29,702 nt of DNA from contig CAMAQU010000003.1 in assembly GCA_945860425.1 (NCBI GenBank), positions 1-29,702 of the forward strand, read 5' to 3'. The position numbers were made by a program, and so were the translations under genes. The stretch is from Sphingomonas paucimobilis (lineage in GTDB: Bacteria > Pseudomonadota > Alphaproteobacteria > Sphingomonadales > Sphingomonadaceae). Under the pieces are notes generated by a model. It did no database searches. It was not told where the DNA came from and was given only the letters and a program-made list of their open reading frames with translations. Below, piece after piece: positions 22,927 through 29,702 of the stretch (positions are counted from its first letter, which is position 1; the number at the start of each line of letters is the position of its first letter).

Positions 22927-24485
22927 GCGGGGCGAACCTGCACCAATCCGCCCAACATCCCGGCGTAAAAGTCTCCGTTCGGGGCGATGGACATAGATGC
23001 CCAATTGTTATCGAACCGCTTGCCAACGCCGGTTGGGATTTTGATGACCTGCTTGCCTGTTTTGAAATCTAGGCCGACGATGGACCATTGCTGCGTTGAG
23101 TTGCCATCAGCACCTGTCACAAGATCAAAGCTGTAAAAATAGGCAATCCCGCTCGCCGCCGATAACTTGGGCACCACGGAGGGCACCTTTAGGGGTGAGG
23201 TCCAGATCGTGTCGCATCCGCTCTCATCGGCCCGGACGTCGACGCGGACGACCCCACCAGCTATTTCGTTCCAATCGGCCTGTTCATGTGCGCTTTTGAA
23301 ACCGGCATTGTTTTCCAGGATAATGGACCTGCCCCAGCCAATCATGCTGTTATCTGTCGCACTTGCCATTTCAGAAAAGACGGGAATTGTGCAGACGCGG
23401 CTGCCATCTCCACGTTTCAAGACGACGATGTTGATGCGTCCATCCGCGTTGTCGGCAAAGGTGATCCATTGACTGCCCAACAGGGTAGGGGTCGTGCCAC
23501 TGCCTTGGTTGATCGATCCGATCTTGCGTGCCGTCCCCCGATCATAGGCGGAGCGCCACAATTGCATTGGACGGCCATTGGCATCAGCAACGAAAGCATA
23601 TTGCGCATGATCTGACAGCACGTAAACAGCGCGACTGTCCATGGCGAGGGCGTTTTGGATTTCTTCATTCTTCAGCTTAATGACGGAAACTTTGCCCGTG
23701 TTTGGGTCGAGCGTGCCAAGCCGACCATTGCGCGTGGTCCACCAATAGCGCCCTTTATGGTCGGGCACTACCGTGGTTATCTTGTCGCACTCCCCTTTTG
23801 GGAACCAGTTATTCCAGTTGAAGCAATTGGTCGGCACATATGGCTTAAGGTCCCATTCCCGATTGACCTTGAACGCCCATTTTCCAGACTTCTGCGTCGC
23901 TTCCAGTCGCTGAACAACCCATTCGCTGTTCGCAAAGACCAGACGGTCTTTGTTGTCGAGGAACATATAAGCCCCGCCGGAACTGTCGCCCATCATGATG
24001 CCCATGTCACGCTTCACAAAGGCTTCAAACGAACTTGGTCTGATCGGCAAATCATAATAGGTCAGGGCGTCCAATGTTGCCGGGTCGAGAAGGACCATGC
24101 GAAATCCGCTCAGTCCGCCGCACATCACCACCGGTTTGCCATCGGAGCGATAAACAAAGGTGGAGCATTGGCGGGGAAGCCCGTTGCCCGCGCGGCGGCT
24201 GCGCACCTCAAGATTGCCGCCAAAAGGCCCGGCTGCTGGATGCGTATCGGATTGCCCTCCGTCGCCATGCATCGTGCCATTGCTGCCGGCAGCAAGATAG
24301 GGGTTGTCATTCAGGCTGCCTGCAACGGGTGTTGGCGTAAAGTCTGGCGCCCAGCTTATCTTTCCGTGAGACGCGCCTTCAATTGGTCTCTGCTGGGTCA
24401 ATTCGCGATTGGCGTTTGACCATAGGCCGGCGGTCATTATCCCAAAGGCTGCAACACCAAGAAGGGCGATCCATTTTTTGCGCAT
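22917..24485 (-). CDS. Exported propeller-like protein of unknown function
   Basis: 522 residues beginning with a hydrophobic N-terminus (MRKKWIALLGVAAFGIMTAGLW), so it is periplasmic or membrane-anchored. I do not recognise a precise family. Repeated strands such as YWWTTRNGRLGTLDPNTGKV, YVLSDHAQYAFVADANGRP and SIVGLDFKTGKQVIKIPTG resemble blades of a PQQ- or SMP30-like beta-propeller. At least six cysteines (in RQCST, VMCGG, NCFNW, GECDK, RVCTIP, GCDTIW) suggest disulfides outside the cytoplasm. No catalytic motif is evident; substrate or ligand binding is possible. It is last in the DUF1254-P450-SnoaL operon; its ATG overlaps the SnoaL stop by one base, so export of a pathway-related binding protein or enzyme is inferred. 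Confidence 0.75.
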   Translation of the reverse strand: MRKKWIALLGVAAFGIMTAGLWSNANRELTQQRPIEGASHGKISWAPDFTPTPVAGSLNDNPYLAAGSNGTMHGDGGQSDTHPAAGPFGGNLEVRSRRAGNGLPRQCSTFVYRSDGKPVVMCGGLSGFRMVLLDPATLDALTYYDLPIRPSSFEAFVKRDMGIMMGDSSGGAYMFLDNKDRLVFANSEWVVQRLEATQKSGKWAFKVNREWDLKPYVPTNCFNWNNWFPKGECDKITTVVPDHKGRYWWTTRNGRLGTLDPNTGKVSVIKLKNEEIQNALAMDSRAVYVLSDHAQYAFVADANGRPMQLWRSAYDRGTARKIGSINQGSGTTPTLLGSQWITFADNADGRINIVVLKRGDGSRVCTIPVFSEMASATDNSMIGWGRSIILENNAGFKSAHEQADWNEIAGGVVRVDVRADESGCDTIWTSPLKVPSVVPKLSAASGIAYFYSFDLVTGADGNSTQQWSIVGLDFKTGKQVIKIPTGVGKRFDNNWASMSIAPNGDFYAGMLGGLVQVRPAQK

Positions 24486-25123
24486 CAGTCCGCGCGAACT
24501 TTCACTTTAGGGGCAGCGGCGCCCCGGCGCATGGCATTTAGGAAACCCTCCAACGGAGCAGGGTCCGCCACCGGGCCGTCATGGTCACCCTCACGCGCCC
24601 AATAGTCCGTATAGCTCGGGAACAGCTTGTGGAAATTGCCTTCCGCCCAGTCCGTTCCGGGCCAGCGCATCTTGTTGGGGCCGATGGGTGGCTTGTTAAG
24701 GTCGGTCGCATACCAATAGAGCGGCAGGCGGCGGGCAAAGTGCCAGCGACCGTCCTGCCGCACATAGTCATCCACATACATCATCTGCATGATGACCCAT
24801 TCATCTGCCCCGCCTGCAACAGGCGTTTCATGCTCATTCTTGGAATAAACAACACCGTGAGCGTGGTCTGCATCGTCAAACTCAATGACATGACCGCCAA
24901 TATGGTGCGAGGTGCCCGTGAAGGGAGAGCGCAAAGTGCGGTCCATATAAGCGCGCAAGGCCGCGCGGCCGCTGGCGTCCTTGCCGACACGAACATCCGC
25001 GGGGAAGAGCGAAACCATCGCATCCATATCCCGCATGTCGAGCGCGAGTGCATATTTGGCAGGCAATTGGCGGATCGCGTCGAGCGATTCCAGCCTATCG
25101 ATACGGGCTTCTAAACTGGTCAA
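24485..25123 (-). CDS. SnoaL-like protein, TTG start coupled to P450 stop
   Basis: 212 residues when started at TTG 25123, whose bases form a TTGA overlap with the P450 stop (TGA 25122-25120). GGAG boxes occur within the preceding dozen bases. No ATG is nearby in frame, and longer versions would be antisense-free but buried in the P450 reading frame. The pattern SLDAIRQLPAKYALALDMRDMDAMVSLFPADVRVG, SHHIGGHVIEFDDADHAHGVVY and DDYVRQDGRWHFARRLPLYWY is that of SnoaL_4/NTF2-like proteins, with an extra C-terminal about 60 residues. Relatives are isomerases, dehydratases or non-catalytic. Coupling to the P450 suggests it processes the hydroxylated product. Confidence 0.78.
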   Translation of the reverse strand: MTSLEARIDRLESLDAIRQLPAKYALALDMRDMDAMVSLFPADVRVGKDASGRAALRAYMDRTLRSPFTGTSHHIGGHVIEFDDADHAHGVVYSKNEHETPVAGGADEWVIMQMMYVDDYVRQDGRWHFARRLPLYWYATDLNKPPIGPNKMRWPGTDWAEGNFHKLFPSYTDYWAREGDHDGPVADPAPLEGFLNAMRRGAAAPKVKVRAD

Positions 25124-26370
25124 ATCTCCATCTCCACGCGAACAGGCAGGTGTTTCAAACCGCCCGTAAAGTTGGTCTTCACCCATTCTGGTGTTCCTGC
25201 AAGCTCGACGGATTTCACGCGCTTTGCAATTTCCCGGAACAGGGCTTCGATCTCCATTTCGGCAAGAATACGCCCAAGACAATGGTGCGCGCCATAACCA
25301 AAGCCCAGATGGCGGTTGGGAGCACGATCGACTCGGAAAGCGCCCGGCGTTTCAAAGGCACGTTCATCGCGATTGGCGGAGAGATACATGAGCGCGACGG
25401 ACTCGCCCGCTGCGATCTTCTGTCCAGCAAGCTCTGTATCAACAGCTGCAGTGCGGCAGAAATGCCGAACCGGCGTTGCCCAGCGGAACATCTCCTGCGC
25501 GGCCAAGGGCGTGATGTCTGGATTGGCTTTCAGCTTCGCAAGTTCAGCAGGATTACGGGCAAGCTGCATCATACCAATGCCGACGCTGGAACTTGTCGTG
25601 TCATGTCCGGCTGCCGCCAGCAACATGCCGTAAGACAGGGTGTCCATATCGCTGACCGGCTCTCCATCGATGGTCGCATTTGCGATAACGGACATCAGAT
25701 CGTCGCGCGGCTCTTTGCGCCGTTCCTGCACGATGGTGTTGAGATAGCCGAAAAACTCCATGGCGGCTTCTAGGCCATAATCCCCGTCTTTGCGCTGCCG
25801 GTCCGGGTCCTGCGCGCCAAATAGCGACTGCGTAAGCCGCAGAACCAGCCCTGCATCGCTATCAGGCAGGCCAAGGATCGAGGTGATCATGATGAGCGGA
25901 TAGGGAACCGCAATTTCTTCCACAAAGTCGAACGGGCCCTGTGCTGCGAGCACGGCCAGCTTGTCGACATATTCGACCGCGAGATCAGCCATGCGGTCCC
26001 TGAGCTTTTCCAGAAATTTGGAGTTGAACCAGCTCTGCGTCAGGTTGCGGTGATTGCGGTGATCCTTGCCATCCATGTCCAACAAGGTGCGAACAGGGCC
26101 GGTGCGCACGCCAAATTGCGCGATGGTCTCATCCTCAGCAGCGCTTGGCATAATGACCAGGCGCGGCGCATTGAGCCAGATTTTGGTGTTGCGTTCCACC
26201 GACATGATATCTTCATGGCGAAGCACGGCCCAAAAGGGACGGTAGGGCGATTGATCAACCCAGAAGATGTCACCTTGGGAACGGAGCGCGGCAAATTTGT
26301 CAGCCACCGCCTGATCATCCAGATAAGCGGCGGGGGAAAAGGCATCGATAGATGTGGTCGGACGGGCCAT
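25120..26370 (-). CDS. Cytochrome P450, bacterial class I (CYP125/142-like)
   Basis: 416 residues from the ATG at 26370 (MARPTTSIDAFSPAAYL). I-helix motif AAAGHDTTSSS (oxygen-activating Asp257-Thr258), ExxR in the K helix (Glu293-Met-Phe-Arg296), and heme loop FGYGAHHCLG with axial Cys364. No membrane anchor, so it is a soluble enzyme needing a separate ferredoxin and reductase; neither is in the window. General features (VRHFCRTA, LSANRDERAFETP) resemble CYP125/CYP142/CYP124-type enzymes that oxidise terminal methyls of sterol or terpenoid side chains; terminal hydroxylation feeding the CoA ligases is therefore plausible. It starts 11 bases after the DUF1254 gene and overlaps the SnoaL start. 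Family is certain; substrate is inferred. Confidence 0.93.
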   Translation of the reverse strand: MARPTTSIDAFSPAAYLDDQAVADKFAALRSQGDIFWVDQSPYRPFWAVLRHEDIMSVERNTKIWLNAPRLVIMPSAAEDETIAQFGVRTGPVRTLLDMDGKDHRNHRNLTQSWFNSKFLEKLRDRMADLAVEYVDKLAVLAAQGPFDFVEEIAVPYPLIMITSILGLPDSDAGLVLRLTQSLFGAQDPDRQRKDGDYGLEAAMEFFGYLNTIVQERRKEPRDDLMSVIANATIDGEPVSDMDTLSYGMLLAAAGHDTTSSSVGIGMMQLARNPAELAKLKANPDITPLAAQEMFRWATPVRHFCRTAAVDTELAGQKIAAGESVALMYLSANRDERAFETPGAFRVDRAPNRHLGFGYGAHHCLGRILAEMEIEALFREIAKRVKSVELAGTPEWVKTNFTGGLKHLPVRVEMEI

Positions 26371-26381
26371 AACGTCGTCTT

Positions 26382-27722
26382 TCAGTTGGAAACGCGTTCG
26401 ACCGGCGGCAGCACATAGCGGCCATCCAGTGCTTCGGGTTTGGGGAGATACATTCGGGTGACGAGGTGATATCCACCCGCAGGGGTCGGCAGCCAATTGG
26501 ATGCCCCCTCTTTGGGCGGCGTGGCGGAAAGAGTGATCGTCAGCGAACCATCCTTGCCGTATTTCGCGCCCTTGGTGCGGTCGCCAAATTGATGGCGGCC
26601 AATCTTATTCGGCACGAGCTTCGCCGTCGCCAAATCATATGCGGTGATCGACCAAAAAGCCCCGACGGGCGGCAGCTTTCCGGCTTCAAATCGGATGCGA
26701 TATTGACGCTTCCCGTCAAACATCTCGCCGTTATTGTCCATCACGGCGGCGGGATAGATCGACTCTTCTTCGGCATTCACATAGCCGCCGCGGACGGCCT
26801 CTGCGCGCAAGACATAGTCATGCCCCGGCTTGTCCATGCGGTTGTTGCGCATCCACCCGTTCGCGACGCTGGTGGGATTAAAGCCTTGTTTCGCCAGTAC
26901 CTCATTGCCGATGCGGACAGCGCAGCCGAGGCCAAGCGCCTGCGCCGGAGGCAGTTTGTCGGCTGCAAATTGCGCCGTTGGTCCGAAACCGGCTCTGTTG
27001 AAGGTGGCCATTAAAGCCGCCTCATCGGCTAGGGGTGGGAGCACCCGCAGCGCGTCGTTGAGCAGGGCGAAATACTCAAGGCTGGTGTAAGGGTTCATCG
27101 GCGCTGCGGCCGTCACGTCGGCCGCTACAGGCCCGCGCATCTGGAATGTTTTTGCGATCGACAGGACACGCTTTTCGTCGGCCTTACCGTCGGCCAGCAA
27201 GCGACCCAGCATCCAAGCGGTGTCGGTCGGCAGGCGGAACGCCTGATAGCCCGCCGGAACATCGCCACCCGATGGGCCAACCAGCGCATATTTGGTTGCC
27301 CGCCCGCCATTTGTGCGGGTGCCAAGGTGATGCGGTTTGGCATAAAGATCCATGAAGGCGAGCGTGTAATAGCGCGTCCCCATTGCCGGCACGTCGAGCA
27401 GCACCGGCCCTTTTGACATGTCAACCCAAGCGTTGATGTAGAGCGTGTCTGCATTGGGCGCGCGCAACTGCCCTTGTGTTTCTGGTGTCAGGATATGGGG
27501 GTAGGCGACGATGCTGTTGACGGGCGCCATAACCGGCTGGTCCGCGCTGACCCGATGCGTCTCATTATGCTTTTGCTTGAGCATGTCGACAATCGGGTAA
27601 CCGTAAATAAAGCCCTGAAGGCCCGCGCTAAATGCCAGCGCGGATGCCGGGTTCGTCGCCAAAGCCTCACACTCTGTCGCAGCAGGCAGCGCCAAAGTCG
27701 CAAGGAATAGGGGGGCTAACAC
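26382..27722 (-). CDS. Exported DUF1254/DUF1214 protein
   Basis: 446 residues with signal peptide MLAPLFLATLALPA and AGAGGA-type RBS (AGAGGATAAA) before the ATG. N-terminal DUF1254 features: FIYGYPIVDML, the RAPNADTLYINAWVDMSKGPVLLDVP signature and RYYTLAFMDLY. C-terminal DUF1214 features: GAFWSITAYDLATAKLVPN and KYGKDGSLTITLS...NWLPTPAGGYHLVTRMY. These proteins are common in environmental bacteria, usually exported, without an established general reaction that I can name. First gene of the operon with the P450, directly below operator/promoter region D. Possible roles are binding or processing of a hydrophobic substrate in the periplasm; this is speculation. Confidence 0.87.
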   Translation of the reverse strand: MLAPLFLATLALPAATECEALATNPASALAFSAGLQGFIYGYPIVDMLKQKHNETHRVSADQPVMAPVNSIVAYPHILTPETQGQLRAPNADTLYINAWVDMSKGPVLLDVPAMGTRYYTLAFMDLYAKPHHLGTRTNGGRATKYALVGPSGGDVPAGYQAFRLPTDTAWMLGRLLADGKADEKRVLSIAKTFQMRGPVAADVTAAAPMNPYTSLEYFALLNDALRVLPPLADEAALMATFNRAGFGPTAQFAADKLPPAQALGLGCAVRIGNEVLAKQGFNPTSVANGWMRNNRMDKPGHDYVLRAEAVRGGYVNAEEESIYPAAVMDNNGEMFDGKRQYRIRFEAGKLPPVGAFWSITAYDLATAKLVPNKIGRHQFGDRTKGAKYGKDGSLTITLSATPPKEGASNWLPTPAGGYHLVTRMYLPKPEALDGRYVLPPVERVSN

Positions 27723-27743
27723 ATTTTATCCTCTCTATGCGCA

Positions 27744-27772
27744 GTTATGTGGCGTTTCGGTTGCGCTATCAA
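27744..27772 (-). promoter_or_regulatory. Candidate promoter for the DUF1254-P450 operon
   Basis: On the minus strand TTGATA (27772-27767) is followed after 17 bases by CATAAC (27749-27744), matching five of six and four of six sigma70 consensus bases. RNA would begin about 15 bases before the ATG at 27722, leaving the AGAGGA ribosome site intact. Confidence 0.4.
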
Positions 27773-27784
27773 TGCATTTTTTAT

Positions 27785-27813
27785 TTGTCTGGCGTTGATA
27801 CACGTAGCATAAT
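27785..27813 (+). promoter_or_regulatory. Candidate promoter for the TonB-dependent receptor
   Basis: TTGTCT (27785-27790) and CATAAT (27808-27813) are separated by 17 bases and match four and five of six consensus positions. Transcription would start near 27820, so the shared half-site at 27824-27833 and the ATGCAC/GTGCAT dyad at 27831-27857 would lie just downstream of the start, a place suited to repression. Confidence 0.4.
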
Positions 27814-27823
27814 GCTTGAAATA

Positions 27824-27833
27824 AATACGCATG
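27824..27833. promoter_or_regulatory. Putative operator half-site D (shared island motif)
   Basis: AATACGCATG carries the same TACGCA core as the right halves of dyads A, B and C. A facing half is only weakly recognisable: CACGTA at 27801-27806 starts 25, not 24, bases upstream. The call rests on the core and on its location in the fourth divergent promoter region. Confidence 0.4.
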
Positions 27834-27857
27834 CACAAATAGTTTGAGAACGTGCAT
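27831..27857. repeat. Perfect 6-base inverted repeat upstream of the receptor gene
   Basis: ATGCAC (27831-27836) and GTGCAT (27852-27857) form a perfect inverted repeat with a 15-base spacer, ending six bases before the AGGGAGGT ribosome site. It could be a second operator or an RNA hairpin in the leader; chance is not excluded. Confidence 0.3.
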
Positions 27858-27874
27858 CCTATAGGGAGGTCGAT

Positions 27875-29702
27875 ATGAAGGTTCTTCGTTTAGCAACTTT
27901 GCTTGCCAGCACGGCCCTTGCCATGCCCGCCATCGCGCAAGACACTGCATCGCAAGATAATGGCGGTATTGGCGATATCGTTGTGACAGCCCAAAAACGC
28001 GCGGAAAATGTGCAGGATGTGCCGCTCGCTATTTCGGCAGTGAGCAGCGAATATTTGGAATCGCGCGATATCAGCTCGATTGACCGGCTTGGCTCGATCG
28101 CGCCGAATGTGAAGATTGAGCGCGCGCCGTCTAACAAGACAATCTCGCAAATCGCGATACGTGGCTCGGTGACGATCAACCCTGCCGTCACGTGGGAACC
28201 GGCGGTCGGCCTTTATCTGGATGGCGTCTACATCGCCAAGGCGCAGGGCTCGATCTTTGACGTGGCCGATCTGGAACGTGTCGAAGTGCTGCGCGGACCG
28301 CAAGGCACGCTCTATGGCCGCAACGCATTGGCCGGTGCTGTCAACCTTGTTACCAAAAAGCCTACGGGTGAGGCTGGCGGCTCTGCGGAGATTAGTTACG
28401 GAAATTACGATTATTGGAAGGGCAAGGCGGTCTTGAACCTGCCCGCCATGGGCGCGCTGTCCATGAAGGTCTCTGGCCAGATTCAAAAGCGCGACGGCTT
28501 TGTGAAGGTCGGGCCAAATCCGTTCCCTCAGGCCTTCCTCGCGCGGTCAAGCTCGGTCAATGATCTGGGTAATCTGGATGGCAAGTCGGGGATGATCCAG
28601 CTGCGGCTTAAGCCCGAGGGCAATTTCACGGCGGACTATCAGTTTGATTACAGCCGCTACAACCAGCGGACCGATTTCTCGCAGCTGGTGAGTGTGTTGC
28701 CGAACAGCCTGTTCACGGATCCGGCGATCCTCGCGGCCATCGCGCCGCTCGGCCTCTATGACAATCCGAACCGCCAGAGCACGGCCAGCGTCGACGCCAA
28801 TCCGCTCTATGAAAAGACGCGCACCTATGGCCACAGCTTGACGCTTGCGCTCTACATGGGGGCTTCGACACTCAAGTCGATCAGCTCCTACCGCAATTTG
28901 CGGTGGCAGGATGCAGCAGACCTTGACGGTTCTCCGCTCGACATCGCGAACACGCAGCGCGACACGAGCTTCCATGCGTACAGCCAGGAAGTCCAGCTGA
29001 CGGGCGACGCGATGGACAACCGGCTGAACTATGTGGTTGGTGCCTTCGCCTATAAGGAAAAGGCGGAAACGCTGGGGCCGCAACGCTTCTTTGGCTTCCT
29101 CAATCAAGTTGGCGCACCGGGTGCGGCGGACCTCCAGTCGGACTATGGTTCGCACACCAAAGCTTGGGCGCTCTATGCGCAGCTCGACTATCGGTTGACC
29201 GAGGCGCTGAAGATGACGCTGGGCGCGCGTTACACCAATGAGGTGAAGGACATCCGCCGTAAGTTCGCGGTCGGAACGCCGCGCTTCACGCTGTTCGATG
29301 TGCCTTATGGCGGGGTGCCGGATGCGAAGTTCAACAACTTCAGCCCAACGGCCACGCTCAGCTATGAAGCCAGCGATAACGTCAACGTCTATGCCCGCTG
29401 GGCGCGCGGATACAAGTCCGGCGGCTTCAATGGTGAGACAGATGTCGCAGGCCTGATTGGCCAGCCATTCAACTGTACCTCGGCCCCCGGCAACGCGAGC
29501 GAACTGTGCAACCCCTATCGCCCTGAAAAGGTCGACAGCTATGAACTCGGCCTCAAGACAAAGCTTGCCGATGGCAAACTGATCTTCAACGTCGCGGGCT
29601 TCTGGGACGAGCATAAGGACATTCAGCTGTCCGTGTTCACCGCACAGGGCGCCGCCGCTTCGGTCGTGCTCAATGCCGCTGCCGCACGCATCCGTGGCCT
29701 GG
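27875..29702 (+). CDS. TonB-dependent outer-membrane receptor (cut by window edge)
   Basis: At least 609 residues are visible, open to the right edge, so the C-terminal barrel end is missing. Start ATG at 27875 has a strong AGGGAGGT ribosome site. The signal peptide MKVLRLATLLASTALAMPAIA is followed by a TonB box (DIVVTA, residues 34-39) and the plug domain: AENVQDVPLAISAVS, GLYLDGVYIAKAQGSIFDVADLERVEVLRGPQGTLYGRNALAGAVNLVTKKP. Barrel strands rich in aromatic residues follow, including YARWARGYKSGGFNGE. There is no N-terminal signalling (STN) domain, so it is a transporter and not a FecA-type signal transducer. It probably imports the island's hydrophobic or sulfated substrate; many sphingomonad receptors of this form lie beside catabolic genes. 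Confidence 0.95.
   Translation, partial: MKVLRLATLLASTALAMPAIAQDTASQDNGGIGDIVVTAQKRAENVQDVPLAISAVSSEYLESRDISSIDRLGSIAPNVKIERAPSNKTISQIAIRGSVTINPAVTWEPAVGLYLDGVYIAKAQGSIFDVADLERVEVLRGPQGTLYGRNALAGAVNLVTKKPTGEAGGSAEISYGNYDYWKGKAVLNLPAMGALSMKVSGQIQKRDGFVKVGPNPFPQAFLARSSSVNDLGNLDGKSGMIQLRLKPEGNFTADYQFDYSRYNQRTDFSQLVSVLPNSLFTDPAILAAIAPLGLYDNPNRQSTASVDANPLYEKTRTYGHSLTLALYMGASTLKSISSYRNLRWQDAADLDGSPLDIANTQRDTSFHAYSQEVQLTGDAMDNRLNYVVGAFAYKEKAETLGPQRFFGFLNQVGAPGAADLQSDYGSHTKAWALYAQLDYRLTEALKMTLGARYTNEVKDIRRKFAVGTPRFTLFDVPYGGVPDAKFNNFSPTATLSYEASDNVNVYARWARGYKSGGFNGETDVAGLIGQPFNCTSAPGNASELCNPYRPEKVDSYELGLKTKLADGKLIFNVAGFWDEHKDIQLSVFTAQGAAASVVLNAAAARIRGL

Noticed and set aside
28547..29614. A 355-codon open frame antisense to the TonB-dependent receptor
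   Set aside because: It has no ribosome site or recognisable motif, is Arg/Val-rich in the way of antisense frames in GC-rich genes, and lies wholly inside a convincing receptor reading frame.
1..29702. Mobile element, CRISPR array, tRNA or rRNA
   Set aside because: No transposase or integrase motifs, no regularly spaced repeats, no tRNA-like cloverleaf and no rRNA sequence were seen by eye on either strand.

Overview
The window looks like a piece of an alphaproteobacterial chromosome or large plasmid, most likely from a sphingomonad (order Sphingomonadales). The basis is moderately high GC, a TonB-dependent receptor whose plug starts with a typical sphingomonad DIVVTAQKR/QDVP region, and a dense aerobic catabolic island of short-chain dehydrogenases (SDRs), CoA ligases, a Rieske oxygenase and a P450. 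This is inferred from gene content; no rRNA or other taxonomic marker is present. I saw no tRNA, rRNA, CRISPR array, insertion sequence or transposase.

Layout: 27 protein genes, two cut by the window edges, fill almost every base. They form four divergent promoter regions (1579-1681, 12423-12530, 16549-16659, 27723-27874). Between these, every convergent pair overlaps at its 3' ends (160-163, 4179-4182, 13353-13358, 22917-22926). Region 1 (1-4182): the end of an SDR, an exported metallo-beta-lactamase-fold alkylsulfatase-like hydrolase, and, divergently, an exported Cys-type sulfatase coupled to its own formylglycine-generating enzyme. Region 2 (4179-12422, minus strand, seven genes): SDR, two acyl/steroid-CoA ligases, a metal-ligand-poor amidohydrolase_2, a KshA-like Rieske oxygenase, an exported amidohydrolase and a small membrane protein. 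Region 3: a Coq4-family protein (plus strand) facing an SDR-EthD-AtuA operon (minus strand). Region 4 (16660-22926, plus strand): seven tightly coupled genes, comprising four classical SDRs, one atypical SDR, a SnoaL-like protein and a KstD-like flavin dehydrogenase. Region 5 (22917-27722, minus strand): DUF1254/DUF1214 protein, cytochrome P450, SnoaL-like protein and an exported propeller-like protein. Region 6: a TonB-dependent receptor running off the right edge.

Working model (inference): the receptor imports a large hydrophobic, possibly sulfated polycyclic isoprenoid (steroid, bile-acid or terpenoid type). Periplasmic sulfatases remove sulfate. SDRs oxidise and epimerise hydroxyl groups. 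The P450 and CoA ligases activate a side chain or ring fragment. The KstD-like and Rieske enzymes attack the ring system. AtuA, EthD, Coq4 and amidohydrolase proteins would handle less understood later steps. The substrate is not proven by the sequence.

The strongest unlisted signal is a shared inverted-repeat motif. It has half-site consensus TTTGCGTAAA, facing half-sites with start points exactly 24 bases apart in three divergent promoter regions, and one clear half-site in the fourth. It suggests one regulator, not encoded in this window, controls the whole island.
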